Assembly (NCBI RefSeq): GCF_000695625.1
Contig: NZ_JMQI01000014.1
Span: 1 to 64,000 of the forward strand
DNA length: 64,000 nucleotides
Direction: 5' to 3'
From: Amycolatopsis rifamycinica
GTDB lineage: Bacteria; Actinomycetota; Actinomycetes; Mycobacteriales; Pseudonocardiaceae
Shown here: positions 36,164-45,805 of the stretch, piece after piece
How positions within the stretch are numbered: position 1 is the stretch's first letter
Layout: each line of letters starts with the position of its first letter
Made by a program: the position numbers and the translations under genes
Notes under the pieces: generated by a model
What the model saw: only the letters and a program-made list of their open reading frames with translations
The model's database searches: none
Told to the model about the DNA's origin: nothing

Positions 36164-38965
36164 GTGGAAGCCAGCGAACAGCACCGGACGGGCTCGGCTC
36201 CGTCGAACGCCGCCTCCGCGGGAGGACGTACGTCGGCGGGCCGAGCGGAGGGCGGGCGCTCCGCCAACGCCGGGGGAACCCTCTCCGCAGTCGGGCGGCT
36301 CATCGAGCGGGCGGACGCGCTGCACCTGCGCGCGCCCGAACTGGCACTGGTCCTCGGCGAGCGCGCGGCCGCGCTGGCCGAGGCCGCCGGGGCCGACGAG
36401 CAGTGGATCCGGGCCGAGAGCCTGGTCGTGTCCGCGCGGGTCCGGCTCGGTGAACGACCGGGCACGGTCGGGCGCGCGGTCGCGGCGTTGCGCGCGGCCG
36501 AGCACGCCGGCTACGGCGACATCGCCGCGCGGCTGCGCATCGACCTCGCCGTGTGCGCGCGCAGCCTGGGCGTGCCGCTGACCGGGCTGGCCGCGTTGCG
36601 GCCGGTGCTCACCGATCCGGTGGTCTCGCCGGTGCACCGCGCGGCCGCGTTGTGCCACCTGGTGGGCTGCCTGGGCCAGCTCGGGCGCAAGTCGGAGCTG
36701 GACCGCGTGCTCGTGGAGGCGGACAAGCTGGTCGTCGGCGACGAGTCGCTGGGCGCGGACACGCAGCTGCTGGTGCGCGCGCTGCTGCGCGTCGGCACGG
36801 CCGCCCACCGGCGGCGCCACGGCGATCTGACGGCCGCCGCCGACGCGGCCCGGACCGGCCTCGGGTTCCTGGAGAAGCTGGACAACCCGGCCGACGACGG
36901 CGGCCTCGTCCGCATCCGGCTGGTGTTGTTGCTGGTCAGCACGCTGCTCGACCGCGGTGACGCGGAAATGGCGTACGAGATCGCGGAGCCGGTACTGGCC
37001 GAGCCGGTGCGCGCGGCGGGCGTCGCCCCGATGGGCTGGCTGCGGCTGGCCGTCGCGACGCGGGTCCACTTGCCGTCGGGGGCCGGGGAAGCGGCGATCG
37101 AGCTGGTTCGTGAGGCCGTGGCGAGCACCGACCGGCACGGGCTGTCGTCGATCACCGCGCGGTTGTGGCTGGAGCTGGCGCAGCTGCAGGAGCGGTTCGG
37201 GCAGGCGGAGGAGGCCATCGCGTGCCTGTACCGCTCACGGGCGGCGGAGCAGCTGCACGCCCGGGCCCGGCGGCAGGCGTGCAGTGTGCTGGCCGGCGAG
37301 TTCGGGAGCGGGGAACCGGCTTCGATCGACTTGGACGAGGTGCTGAAGGCGGTGCCGTCACGGGCGCTGCCGGTTTCGGTGCCGGTCGTCGCGGCCGAGC
37401 CGGTGCCGGTCGCCGCCGAGGTCCCGGAGCCTGAGCCGCGGACGCCGGCGTGGTCGTTCGGCCGCGAGGAGGCACCGCCACGGCAGCCGGCTTGGTCGTT
37501 CGAGCGGCCACGGGTGACGGCGGACGCGGCCGAGACGACGTTGATGCCCGCGGTACGGGACGAGCCGGCACCGCCGCGGCCGGAGCCGGTCGTGGTGGAG
37601 CGGCGTCCGGAGGCGGCACCGGGGCGGACGGCGCCGATCGAGGTGCGGTCGGGCCGAGAGCCGGAGCAGCGGTCGGGGGCTGGTGAGTCGCGGTCGGCTC
37701 GGGAGCCGGAACGGCGGCCCGGGTCTGGCGAGTCGCGGCCCGAGCAACGGTCTGGCCGCGTGGAGTCGCGGTCGGTCCGGGAGCCGGAGTCTCGGGCGGA
37801 GGCGGCCGAGGTGCGGTCGCGGCGAGGGGTGGAGCAGCGGCCTGGGTCTGTCGAGTCGCGGTCCGCTCGGGAGCCGGAGTTTCGGTCGCGGTCGGCTGAG
37901 GGACAGTCGGTTCGGGAGCCGGAGTTTCGTTCCGACCCGGTCGAGGTGCGGTCGGCTCGGGGACCGGAGTTCCGCTCGGAGCCCGTCGAGTCGCGGTCGG
38001 CGCGTGAGCCGGAGTTTCGTTCCGACCCGGCTGAGGTGCGGTCGGCTCGGGAGCCGGAGTTTCGTTCCGACCCGGTCGAGGTGCGGTCGGCTCGGGAACC
38101 AGAGTTCCGCTCCGACCCGGCCGAAGTGCGGTCGGAGCGGGCCGCGGCGGAGCGTGGCCCGGAGCCGGGCTTCCGGCTGGAGCCGGCCGAGCCGCGGCCG
38201 TCCGAGCGTGGGCCGCAGCCGTCCGAGCGTGGGACGGCGCCGGTCGAGCCGGAGCCGGCCGCCGAGGTCGGCAAGACCAAGTTCTCCTGGGCCGCGCTGG
38301 CCGAAGCCCGGCTGCGGGAGACCGCCGCCGAGCGGGAGTCGGCGCCTACCCGCGTTACGCCCGCCTTGCCGCTCGCGCCCGAGCCGGCCGCCGAGCGGGA
38401 GCCGTGGGCCTCCGGAGAGCGGCCGCAGGAGCCGCCGCCGTCGACGCGGCACGACGCCGAGCACGGCTCGGTGGCCGCTCGGTCCGTTCTGGACCGGCTG
38501 GGCATCTCCGCTTCCGGCGGCGCCGGGGGCCGGCGCCGGGCGGAAGACGCCGACCACCCGCGTGCCGAGGAACCGGCCCGTCCGGAGCCGGAGCTCGCTC
38601 CGCCGCCGCGGCCGGAGGACGAACCACCCTCGGTGCCGGACTACCGTGACGAAGTGGAGCCGTGGCTGCCGCGGCTGCGGATGCCGCCGTCGCTGGAGCC
38701 GATGGAGGACTTCGGCCACTGGACCCCGGCGACGGCCCCGTTCCCGGAGAGCTACGCCCGCGCCATCGCGGAGGACGAACCCCCGCCGGACGCCGGGCTC
38801 GCCGACCTGCTCGCCCGCGCCCTCGCCGAGCACCAGGCCGGCACGGCCAGCGCGGCCGCCCTGGTCAAGCAGCTCGATTCCCAGAACGCGGGCCGCCGCA
38901 ACGGCCACGGCCGCAACGGCCACGGCGCCGAGGTGCCGGACTCGCGCCACGGTTCGCGCGACTGA
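36164..38965 (+). CDS. TPR-like protein with a repetitive Arg/Glu-rich linker
   Basis: A 933-residue protein of unknown function, 16 bases after ettA. Residues about 40-400 form an all-helical, TPR-like array (LIERADALHLRAPELALVL, VASTDRHGLSSITARLWLELAQLQ). About 400-665 is a disordered stretch with tandem 15-residue repeats. The C-terminal third is Pro/Glu-rich and ends in a conserved-looking helix (LADLLARALAEHQAG). There is no signal or membrane segment. It may be a scaffold, but no function is known. The start is GTG 36164. Confidence 0.8.
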   Translation: MEASEQHRTGSAPSNAASAGGRTSAGRAEGGRSANAGGTLSAVGRLIERADALHLRAPELALVLGERAAALAEAAGADEQWIRAESLVVSARVRLGERPGTVGRAVAALRAAEHAGYGDIAARLRIDLAVCARSLGVPLTGLAALRPVLTDPVVSPVHRAAALCHLVGCLGQLGRKSELDRVLVEADKLVVGDESLGADTQLLVRALLRVGTAAHRRRHGDLTAAADAARTGLGFLEKLDNPADDGGLVRIRLVLLLVSTLLDRGDAEMAYEIAEPVLAEPVRAAGVAPMGWLRLAVATRVHLPSGAGEAAIELVREAVASTDRHGLSSITARLWLELAQLQERFGQAEEAIACLYRSRAAEQLHARARRQACSVLAGEFGSGEPASIDLDEVLKAVPSRALPVSVPVVAAEPVPVAAEVPEPEPRTPAWSFGREEAPPRQPAWSFERPRVTADAAETTLMPAVRDEPAPPRPEPVVVERRPEAAPGRTAPIEVRSGREPEQRSGAGESRSAREPERRPGSGESRPEQRSGRVESRSVREPESRAEAAEVRSRRGVEQRPGSVESRSAREPEFRSRSAEGQSVREPEFRSDPVEVRSARGPEFRSEPVESRSAREPEFRSDPAEVRSAREPEFRSDPVEVRSAREPEFRSDPAEVRSERAAAERGPEPGFRLEPAEPRPSERGPQPSERGTAPVEPEPAAEVGKTKFSWAALAEARLRETAAERESAPTRVTPALPLAPEPAAEREPWASGERPQEPPPSTRHDAEHGSVAARSVLDRLGISASGGAGGRRRAEDADHPRAEEPARPEPELAPPPRPEDEPPSVPDYRDEVEPWLPRLRMPPSLEPMEDFGHWTPATAPFPESYARAIAEDEPPPDAGLADLLARALAEHQAGTASAAALVKQLDSQNAGRRNGHGRNGHGAEVPDSRHGSRD
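37620..38140 (+). repeat. In-frame tandem repeats of about 45 bp
   Basis: Within the TPR-like gene, units of about 45 bp encode 15-residue peptides of the form SAREPEFRSDPxEVR. The last six or so (37870-38130) are nearly identical at DNA level, while earlier ones have diverged. This suggests recent expansion by slippage or recombination; copy number should differ between strains. Confidence 0.85.
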
Positions 38966-39377
38966 CCGGCGAGGGGTGGGGGTTCACCCCGAGCCGGATC
39001 CCGTCGGTGAGACACCCCGATTCGTCGCCGACCTGTTGCCGCGTGACCGTCGGGGGATCCGTCGCTCTCCGGCGTCGCCGACTGGCCGACAGCGTTCGCC
39101 GAACGGCAACGCACCCGATCAACTGAACCGATCAGGTTGGCTCCCCGCCGTGTAACGGCCGGCGAGCACGGCTGGTCAGCGCCGCGCGGGCGCGCTGAAG
39201 ACAACCCGTCAGTAGCTTGACCGATTACGCGAATTCCCTGCCCCCGAAGGGTTTTTGCGTGCCGGGCAACCTCCGGGTCTTCATGTGATCCCGGATCGCG
39301 GCGCATTAGTGTGGGGTGGCCGGCTCAACGCCGAACCGGCACGGTGCCACCTCACGCAAACTGGAGAGTTGCCTCAA
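38966..39377. other. Spacer before the glutamate dehydrogenase gene
   Basis: About 410 bases without a supported gene. It holds the promoter of the large dehydrogenase gene. TTGACC at 39217-39222 could be a -35 box, but no convincing -10 follows. GGAGAG at 39363-39368 is the ribosome site. Confidence 0.4.
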
Positions 39378-42300
39378 ATGAGCTCGACCGGAGTCTCGTC
39401 CCTACCCGGAACCGGAGCCGACGCCGAACCCGAATTCGGCGCTCCGCGCTCCTCGGCCAGCCCGGAGCAGATCAGGGACGACCTGATCGACGCAGCCGCC
39501 GGGCTGGCGCCGGAGATCGGTGAGCTCATCCGGCTCTACTACCGGCACCTCCCGCCCGAAGAGATCGTCGGCGACGAGCCCGTCAACCTGGTCGGCGCCG
39601 TCCGGTCGCACCTGCAGCTGGCCAAGCACCGGATGCCCGGCCGCCCCGCCGTGCGGCTGCTGAACCCGACCGTCGCCGAGGACGGGTGGGCGCGGGAAGC
39701 CACCGTCGTGCAGGTCGTCACCGACGACATGCCGTACCTGGTCGACTCGATCGCCGCGGAGTTCGCCCGCGACGGCGTGCAGGTGCAGCGGATAGTTCAC
39801 CCGATCGTGGTGGTCAGCCGCGACCTCACCGGCGAACTGCTCGAAGTCCACCCCGAAGCGGACCCGGCCGAGCCGCCCGCGAACTCGGCCGCCGAGTCGT
39901 GGATGTACATCGAGATCGACTTCGTCACCGACCGCAACCGCGCCCGCGAGCTCGACAACCGGCTCTCCAGCGTGCTGGGCGACGTCCGCGAGGTCGTCGA
40001 GGACGCCGAAAAGATGGCCCAGACGGCCTGCCAGCTGGCGAGCGAACTGGAAACCGACCCGCCGAAGCTGCCCCAGGGAGAGGTTGCCGAGGGGGCCCGC
40101 CTGCTGCGCTGGCTGGCCGACGGCCACTTCACCTTCCTCGGCTACCGGCGCTACGAGCTGATCGAGAACCCGCACCCGGACACCGACGAACCCGCCCTGC
40201 GCGCCGTCCTCGCCTCCGGCCTGGGTGTGCTCCGCCAGGACAGCCTCGCCGCCCGCGGCCTCACCGCCGGCCCGGACACCGCCACCACCGCCCTCGCGCC
40301 CACCCTGCTGGTGCTGACCCAGGCGAGCGCGCCCTCGACCGTGCACCGCCCGGTCTACCCGTACTACGTCGGCGTGAAGACCTTCGACGCCGAGGGCAAG
40401 GTCACCGGCGAACACCGCTTCCTCGGCATGTTCACCACCACCGCGCTGCACGAGAACGTCCTGGACATCCCGGTCGTCTGCAAGCGGGTCCGCGAGGTCA
40501 TCCACCGCGCCGGCTTCCCGATCGAATCGTTCTCCGGCCAGCGGATGCTCGAGATCCTGCAGAACTGGCCGCGCGCGGACCTGTTCTCCGCCGACACCGA
40601 CTCGCTGTACTCGACGACGACCGGCGCGATCACGCTCTCGGACCGCCGGCGGCTGCGGCTGTTCCTGCGCCGGGACCCGTACGGCCGCTTCTACTCCTGC
40701 CTCGTCTACCTCCCGCGCGACCGCTACACGACGCGCTCGCGGCTGGCGATGCAGGAAGTCCTGCTCGAAGAGCTCGAAGGCACCCAGCTCGAATACAGCG
40801 CCCGGATCGGCGAGACCGTGCTGGCGCAGGTGCACTTCGTCGTGCACACCGACCCGGCGCGCCGGCTCGAACCGGACACGCTCAAGATCCAGGACCGGCT
40901 CAACGACGCCGTCCGCACCTGGGACGACCGGATGGTCGAGGCCGTCCTCGACGAACGCCGGGAACGCGCCGACGGCGGGGTCGCGGTCGGGATCGTCGGC
41001 GAGGAGTCGGCCACCGAGCAGGGCCAGCGCTTCGCGATGGTCTTCCCCGAGGGCTACAAAGAGGACTTCACCGCCGAAGAGGCGCTGGCCGACCTCCGCT
41101 CGCTGGACTCGCTCACCGACGAAGGCGACCTCGCGCTGTCGTTCTACCAGCCCGCCGACGCCGGGCCGGGCGAGCGGCGTTTCAAGCTCTACCTGCGCGG
41201 CGAAGGCGTCACGCTCTCGAAGGTGCTCCCGGTGCTGCAGGCCATGGGCGTCGAGGTCGTTGACGAGCGGCCGTACGAGCTGCACCGCGAAGACGGCGGC
41301 GCCTGCTGGATCTACGACTTCGGCCTGCGCGTCGACCAGAACATGCTCGACGAGTCCGACGAGCACGCCGTCGAAGAGCTGCGCGGCCGCTTCCAGGACG
41401 CCTTCGAGGCCGCCTGGCGGGGCGACGCCGAGGTCGACGGCCTCAACGGCCTCGTGCTGCGGGCCGGGCTCACCTGGCGCCAGGCCGCCGTGCTGCGCGC
41501 GTACTCCCGGTACCTGCGCCAGGCCGGCAGCGCGTTCTCCCAGGACTACATCCAGAACACGCTGCTGAACCACACGCCGGTCGCGACCAAGCTCCTGCGG
41601 CTGTTCGAAGCCCGGTTCGCGCCCCAGCTGTCCGACGCCGACCGCGAAGCCGCCACCGAAGCGCTCGCCGCCGAGCTGAACGCGATGATCGACGAGGTCA
41701 CCAGCCTCGACGAGGACCGGATCCTGCGGCGCCTGATGGCCGTCATCCGCGCCACCCTGCGGACGAACTACCACGTCACCGGCACCGACGGGAAGCCGCG
41801 GCCGTACCTGGCGATCAAGCTCGACCCGGCCGGCGTGCCCGATCTGCCCGAACCCCGGCCGAAGTTCGAGATCTTCGTGTACTCGCCGCGCGTGGAGGGC
41901 GTGCACCTGCGCTTCGGCGAAGTCGCGCGCGGTGGCCTGCGCTGGTCGGACCGGCGGGAGGACTTCCGCACCGAGATCCTCGGCCTGGTCAAGGCGCAGG
42001 CGGTGAAGAACGCGGTGATCGTGCCGGTCGGCGCGAAGGGCGGCTTCGTCGTCAAGCGCCCGCCTGCCCCGAGCGGTGACGCGACCATCGACCGCGACGC
42101 CCAGCTCAACGAGGGCATCGCCTGCTACCGCATGTTCATCTCCGGCCTGCTCGACCTGACCGACAACCGCATCGAGGGCAAGACCGTGCCCGCCCCGAAC
42201 GTCGTCCGCCACGACGCCGACGACTCCTACCTGGTCGTCGCGGCCGACAAGGGCACCGCGAAGTTCTCCGACATCGCGAACGAGGTCTCGGCGCAGTACG

Positions 42301-44366
42301 GCTTCTGGCTGGGCGACGCGTTCGCCTCCGGCGGCTCGGTCGGCTATGACCACAAGGCCATGGGCATCACCGCGAAGGGCGCCTGGGAGAGCGTCAAGCG
42401 GCACTTCCGCGAGCTGGGCAAGGACACCCAGACCGAGGACTTCACCGTGGTCGGCATCGGCGACATGATGGGCGACGTCTTCGGCAACGGCATGCTGCTG
42501 TCCGAGCACATCCGGCTGGTCGCGGCGTTCAACCACATGCACGTCTTCCTCGACCCGAACCCCGAGGCGGCAGCGTCGTACGCCGAACGCCGCCGGCTGT
42601 TCGACCTGCCGCGCAGCTCGTGGGACGACTACGACCGCTCGCTGATCAGCGAGGGCGGCGGCATCTACCCGCGCACGGCGAAGTCGATCCCGATCAGCCC
42701 GCAGGTCCGCGCGGCCCTCGGCCTCGAGGAGGGCGTCACCGCGCTGGCGCCGATGGACCTGATCCAGGCGATCCTGCTGGCGCCGGTCGAGCTGCTCTGG
42801 AACGGCGGCATCGGCACCTACGTCAAGGCGGAGACCGAAAGCCACCAGGCGGCGGGGGACAAGGCCAACGACGCCATCCGCGTCGACGGCAAGCAGCTGC
42901 GGGTCAAGGTGTTCGGCGAGGGCGGCAACCTCGGCCTGACCCAGCTGGGCCGGATCGAGTTCGCCCGCAACGGCGGCAAGATCAACACCGACGCGCTCGA
43001 CAACTCCGCCGGCGTCGACTGCTCCGACCACGAGGTCAACATCAAGATCCTGCTCGACCACCTCGTCCAGACCGGCAAGCTGGAGCGCGAACAGCGCAAC
43101 GAGCTCCTGGAGGAGATGACCGACGAGGTCGGCGCGCTGGTGCTCAAGGACAACTACCGGCAGAACGCCGTCCTCGGCGTCAGCCGGGCGCACGCCGCCC
43201 CGATGCTGTCGGTGCACGCGCGCCAGGTGCAGGCGCTGGTGTCCGCGGGGGCCTTCGACCGCAAGCTCGAAGCGCTGCCCAGCAACTCGGAGTTCCGCGA
43301 GCTGGAAAAGGCGGGCAAGGGCCTCACCTCGCCGGAGCTGGCGACCCTGCTCGCGCACGTCAAGCTGGAGCTGAAGGACGAACTGCTGGCCAGCGACCTG
43401 CCCGACTCGAAGGTGTTCGCGGCCCGGCTGCCCGAGTACTTCCCGAAGCCGTTGCGCGAACGGTTCGGCGCCGAGATCGGCGAGCACCCGCTGCGCCGCC
43501 AGATCATCACCACGCTGATCGCCAACGAGGTCGTCGACGGCGGTGGCATCTCCTTCGTCTACCGCCTGATGGAGGAGATGAACGCGACGGCGACCGACGC
43601 GGTGCGCGCGTACGCCGTGGTGACGCAGGTGTTCGACCTTCCCGCGCTGTGGAAGGAGATCGACGCGCTCGACAACGTCGTGCACACCGACGTCGCCGAC
43701 GCGATGGTGCTGGAGACGCGGCGGCTGCTCGACCGGGCCGCGCGCTGGTTCCTCACCAACCGGCCGCAGCCGCTGGCCCCGCTGTCGGAGATCAAGCGCT
43801 TCGGCCGGGTGCTGAACAAGCTCGTTCCCAAGATCGGCGACCTGCTGCGCGGCCGCGAGGCCGAGTCGGTGCAGGCGCACGCGGAGGAGCTGATCGGCGC
43901 CGGGGTGCCCGCGGACCTGGCCCGCCGGGTGTCGCTGCTGCTGCACACCTTCGGCCTGCTCGACGTCACCGAGGTGGCCGAGCTCGCCGAGCAGCAGATC
44001 GGCGTCGACGCCACGCACAGCCCGGCCGAGACGGCGGAGCTGTACTACGCGCTCTCGGCGCACCTGGACATCGACCAGATGCTCACCGAGATCAGCAAGC
44101 TCGAACGCGGCAACCGCTGGCACGCGCTCGCCCGGCTGTCGCTGCGCGACGACGTCTACGGCTCGCTGCGGGCGATCACGCTGGACGCGTTGCGGCACAG
44201 TGATCCCGGGTCGTCCGCGGACGCCAAGATCGCCCAGTGGGAGAAGACGAACGCGTCCCGGCTGCAGCGGACGCGCGTCGCGCTCGAAGAGATCACCAAG
44301 TCGGAGCGGCTCGACCTGGCGATGCTGTCGGTGGCGGCCCGCCAGATCCGGAGCACGGTGCGATGA
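39378..44366 (+). CDS. gdh: Large NAD-specific glutamate dehydrogenase (L_180 type)
   Basis: A 1662-residue NAD-dependent glutamate dehydrogenase that deaminates glutamate to 2-oxoglutarate. The catalytic core begins near GEVARGGLRWSDRREDF and includes KNAVIVPVGAKGGFV with the catalytic lysines. Long N- and C-terminal regulatory regions flank it, as in the 180-kDa class of streptomycetes and mycobacteria. ATG 39378 follows GGAGAG. It is translationally coupled to the thioesterase gene by ATGA. Confidence 0.96.
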   Translation: MSSTGVSSLPGTGADAEPEFGAPRSSASPEQIRDDLIDAAAGLAPEIGELIRLYYRHLPPEEIVGDEPVNLVGAVRSHLQLAKHRMPGRPAVRLLNPTVAEDGWAREATVVQVVTDDMPYLVDSIAAEFARDGVQVQRIVHPIVVVSRDLTGELLEVHPEADPAEPPANSAAESWMYIEIDFVTDRNRARELDNRLSSVLGDVREVVEDAEKMAQTACQLASELETDPPKLPQGEVAEGARLLRWLADGHFTFLGYRRYELIENPHPDTDEPALRAVLASGLGVLRQDSLAARGLTAGPDTATTALAPTLLVLTQASAPSTVHRPVYPYYVGVKTFDAEGKVTGEHRFLGMFTTTALHENVLDIPVVCKRVREVIHRAGFPIESFSGQRMLEILQNWPRADLFSADTDSLYSTTTGAITLSDRRRLRLFLRRDPYGRFYSCLVYLPRDRYTTRSRLAMQEVLLEELEGTQLEYSARIGETVLAQVHFVVHTDPARRLEPDTLKIQDRLNDAVRTWDDRMVEAVLDERRERADGGVAVGIVGEESATEQGQRFAMVFPEGYKEDFTAEEALADLRSLDSLTDEGDLALSFYQPADAGPGERRFKLYLRGEGVTLSKVLPVLQAMGVEVVDERPYELHREDGGACWIYDFGLRVDQNMLDESDEHAVEELRGRFQDAFEAAWRGDAEVDGLNGLVLRAGLTWRQAAVLRAYSRYLRQAGSAFSQDYIQNTLLNHTPVATKLLRLFEARFAPQLSDADREAATEALAAELNAMIDEVTSLDEDRILRRLMAVIRATLRTNYHVTGTDGKPRPYLAIKLDPAGVPDLPEPRPKFEIFVYSPRVEGVHLRFGEVARGGLRWSDRREDFRTEILGLVKAQAVKNAVIVPVGAKGGFVVKRPPAPSGDATIDRDAQLNEGIACYRMFISGLLDLTDNRIEGKTVPAPNVVRHDADDSYLVVAADKGTAKFSDIANEVSAQYGFWLGDAFASGGSVGYDHKAMGITAKGAWESVKRHFRELGKDTQTEDFTVVGIGDMMGDVFGNGMLLSEHIRLVAAFNHMHVFLDPNPEAAASYAERRRLFDLPRSSWDDYDRSLISEGGGIYPRTAKSIPISPQVRAALGLEEGVTALAPMDLIQAILLAPVELLWNGGIGTYVKAETESHQAAGDKANDAIRVDGKQLRVKVFGEGGNLGLTQLGRIEFARNGGKINTDALDNSAGVDCSDHEVNIKILLDHLVQTGKLEREQRNELLEEMTDEVGALVLKDNYRQNAVLGVSRAHAAPMLSVHARQVQALVSAGAFDRKLEALPSNSEFRELEKAGKGLTSPELATLLAHVKLELKDELLASDLPDSKVFAARLPEYFPKPLRERFGAEIGEHPLRRQIITTLIANEVVDGGGISFVYRLMEEMNATATDAVRAYAVVTQVFDLPALWKEIDALDNVVHTDVADAMVLETRRLLDRAARWFLTNRPQPLAPLSEIKRFGRVLNKLVPKIGDLLRGREAESVQAHAEELIGAGVPADLARRVSLLLHTFGLLDVTEVAELAEQQIGVDATHSPAETAELYYALSAHLDIDQMLTEISKLERGNRWHALARLSLRDDVYGSLRAITLDALRHSDPGSSADAKIAQWEKTNASRLQRTRVALEEITKSERLDLAMLSVAARQIRSTVR

Positions 44367-44782
44367 CCTACGTTTCGCTGATCCGTCCGCGCTGGACGGA
44401 CATGGACGTCTACGGCCACATCAACCACGCGAAGATGGTGACGCTGCTCGAAGAGGCGCGGATCCCGCTGCTGTTCGAAGGGGCGGTGAACGCCGGGCTC
44501 GAGCAGCTGCCGAAGGGCATCGTCGTGGTGCGGCTCGAAGTGGCCTACAAGGCGCCGATCGTGGTGTCCGGGCAGCAGCTGCGCGTCGACATCGACCTGA
44601 CCGAGCTGCGCGCGGCCAGCTTCACGCTGGCCTACCGCGTCCGCGGCGGGCCGTCCGCGGACGACCCGGTGGCGGTCACCGCCGAGACGGTGCTGGCGCC
44701 GTACGACACGGTCGCGCTGCGGCCGCGTAGGCTCAGCCCGGCCGAGTCGGAGTTTCTGAAGCAGGGGTTCGCGGATGCCTGA
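44363..44782 (+). CDS. Acyl-CoA thioesterase (4HBT hot-dog fold)
   Basis: A 139-residue single hot-dog domain. The family signature is WTDMDVYGHINHAKM, in which Asp is the likely catalytic residue. It would hydrolyse acyl-CoA thioesters; chain preference is unknown. It overlaps the dehydrogenase stop by 4 bases and the next gene by 8 bases, so the three form one operon (Rv2476c-Rv2474c order). Confidence 0.9.
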   Translation: MTYVSLIRPRWTDMDVYGHINHAKMVTLLEEARIPLLFEGAVNAGLEQLPKGIVVVRLEVAYKAPIVVSGQQLRVDIDLTELRAASFTLAYRVRGGPSADDPVAVTAETVLAPYDTVALRPRRLSPAESEFLKQGFADA

Positions 44783-45410
44783 GTTGTTCGTGCCGGACGC
44801 GGCCGACCGGGAGACCCTCGGCGCGTTCGTCGCCCGCGCGGTCCGGCTGGACGGCCAGACGGCCGTCCGGCTGCGGCAGCGCGGCGACGGCGTGGTCGAG
44901 GCCTGGACGGCGACGCCGTTCGAGTGCCTGGCCACCCGCGCGGTGGCCGGCGACGTCACCCCGGGCGACGTCACGGTGTCCGGGAACGAGCTGCTCGCGG
45001 CGCTGACCGTGGCGGGCGGGCCCCGGATGGACCCGGGCCCGGCCCGCGACCTGCTGTGGCACGGCGAGCTGCCGCCGCCCGGCCGCTGGCCCCTGGTCGA
45101 CGAGCTCCCGGCGCGCGTGGTCTCCGAGCTGGCGGACCGCGGCGTGACCCTGGCCAGGGACAACGTGGGCCCGCACGGCACGCCACCGGCGTCCCTGATG
45201 GACCAGGCGGTGCTGACGGTGACCGGCGGCTCGGTCGAGGTCAAGGTCCAGATGCGCTGCCTGTTCGCGATGTCCGGCATGGGTTTCGTGGACTCGGACG
45301 TGGACGGCGACGTCGTCCGCGTGACGGCGACGGACTCGTGGCTGCGCCTGGACGCGCGGTACGGCGCCATCGTGCGGCGCCGGCACGCGCTGCTGCCGCT
45401 GCTGTTCTGA
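44775..45410 (+). CDS. Conserved hypothetical protein (Rv2474c-like)
   Basis: A 211-residue soluble protein of unknown function, the third gene of the dehydrogenase-thioesterase operon. There is no recognised motif or signal peptide. It contains a paired segment resembling beta-strand repeats (VTVTGGSVEVKVQMRCLFAMSG) and ends with RRRHALLPLLF. The conserved position suggests a real and widespread actinobacterial gene. Confidence 0.8.
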   Translation: MPELFVPDAADRETLGAFVARAVRLDGQTAVRLRQRGDGVVEAWTATPFECLATRAVAGDVTPGDVTVSGNELLAALTVAGGPRMDPGPARDLLWHGELPPPGRWPLVDELPARVVSELADRGVTLARDNVGPHGTPPASLMDQAVLTVTGGSVEVKVQMRCLFAMSGMGFVDSDVDGDVVRVTATDSWLRLDARYGAIVRRRHALLPLLF

Positions 45411-45483
45411 CTCGTTCTGATTCGTTCTGACGGATGTCTTACGGCGGCCACCGTTTCCTGCCGGGCGGTGGCACGCTGGAGGC

Positions 45484-45732
45484 ATGAGCCCGGACGAGGA
45501 TCCGACCGCGGAGTTCCTGGATTCGGTGCGCGCCGAGCAGCCATCGTGGCGGCGCGACCGTCCGGCGGGCGAGCAGGCGCCGGAGCGCGCCGAAAGACCT
45601 GAGAGGTGGGGCCGCACGCGTGCGGCGGGCCGGGCGGCCGCCCAGGCGGCGCCCTACCTCCAGGCCGCGGCCCTGGTGGCGTGGCTGGCGAGCGGCGCCT
45701 TCGACGACGGCTCGGGTGACCAGAGCAGCTGA
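45484..45732 (+). CDS. Small hypothetical protein with one hydrophobic segment
   Basis: An 82-residue frame. It has an acidic N-terminus (SPDEDPTAEFLDSV), an Arg/Glu-rich middle and one hydrophobic stretch (AAPYLQAAALVAWLASGAF) that could be a membrane anchor. The ribosome site is fair. No family is recognised. The position between conserved genes supports it modestly. Confidence 0.6.
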   Translation: MSPDEDPTAEFLDSVRAEQPSWRRDRPAGEQAPERAERPERWGRTRAAGRAAAQAAPYLQAAALVAWLASGAFDDGSGDQSS

Positions 45733-45805
45733 AGCCGTAACATCGGGTCACCTTCGGGAGACTCTCCGGTGTAGCTGCCGGATTGCCCGAGGGGAGTGGC
45801 GTGCG

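Noticed and set aside
39402..44198. A 1598-codon minus-strand frame opposite the glutamate dehydrogenase
   Set aside because: No family resemblance; it is explained by the codon bias of the real gene.
45754..45800. Possible upstream start for the STAND protein
   Set aside because: Codons before 45806 lack family resemblance, and the GAGGGGAGTGG site is placed for GTG 45806.
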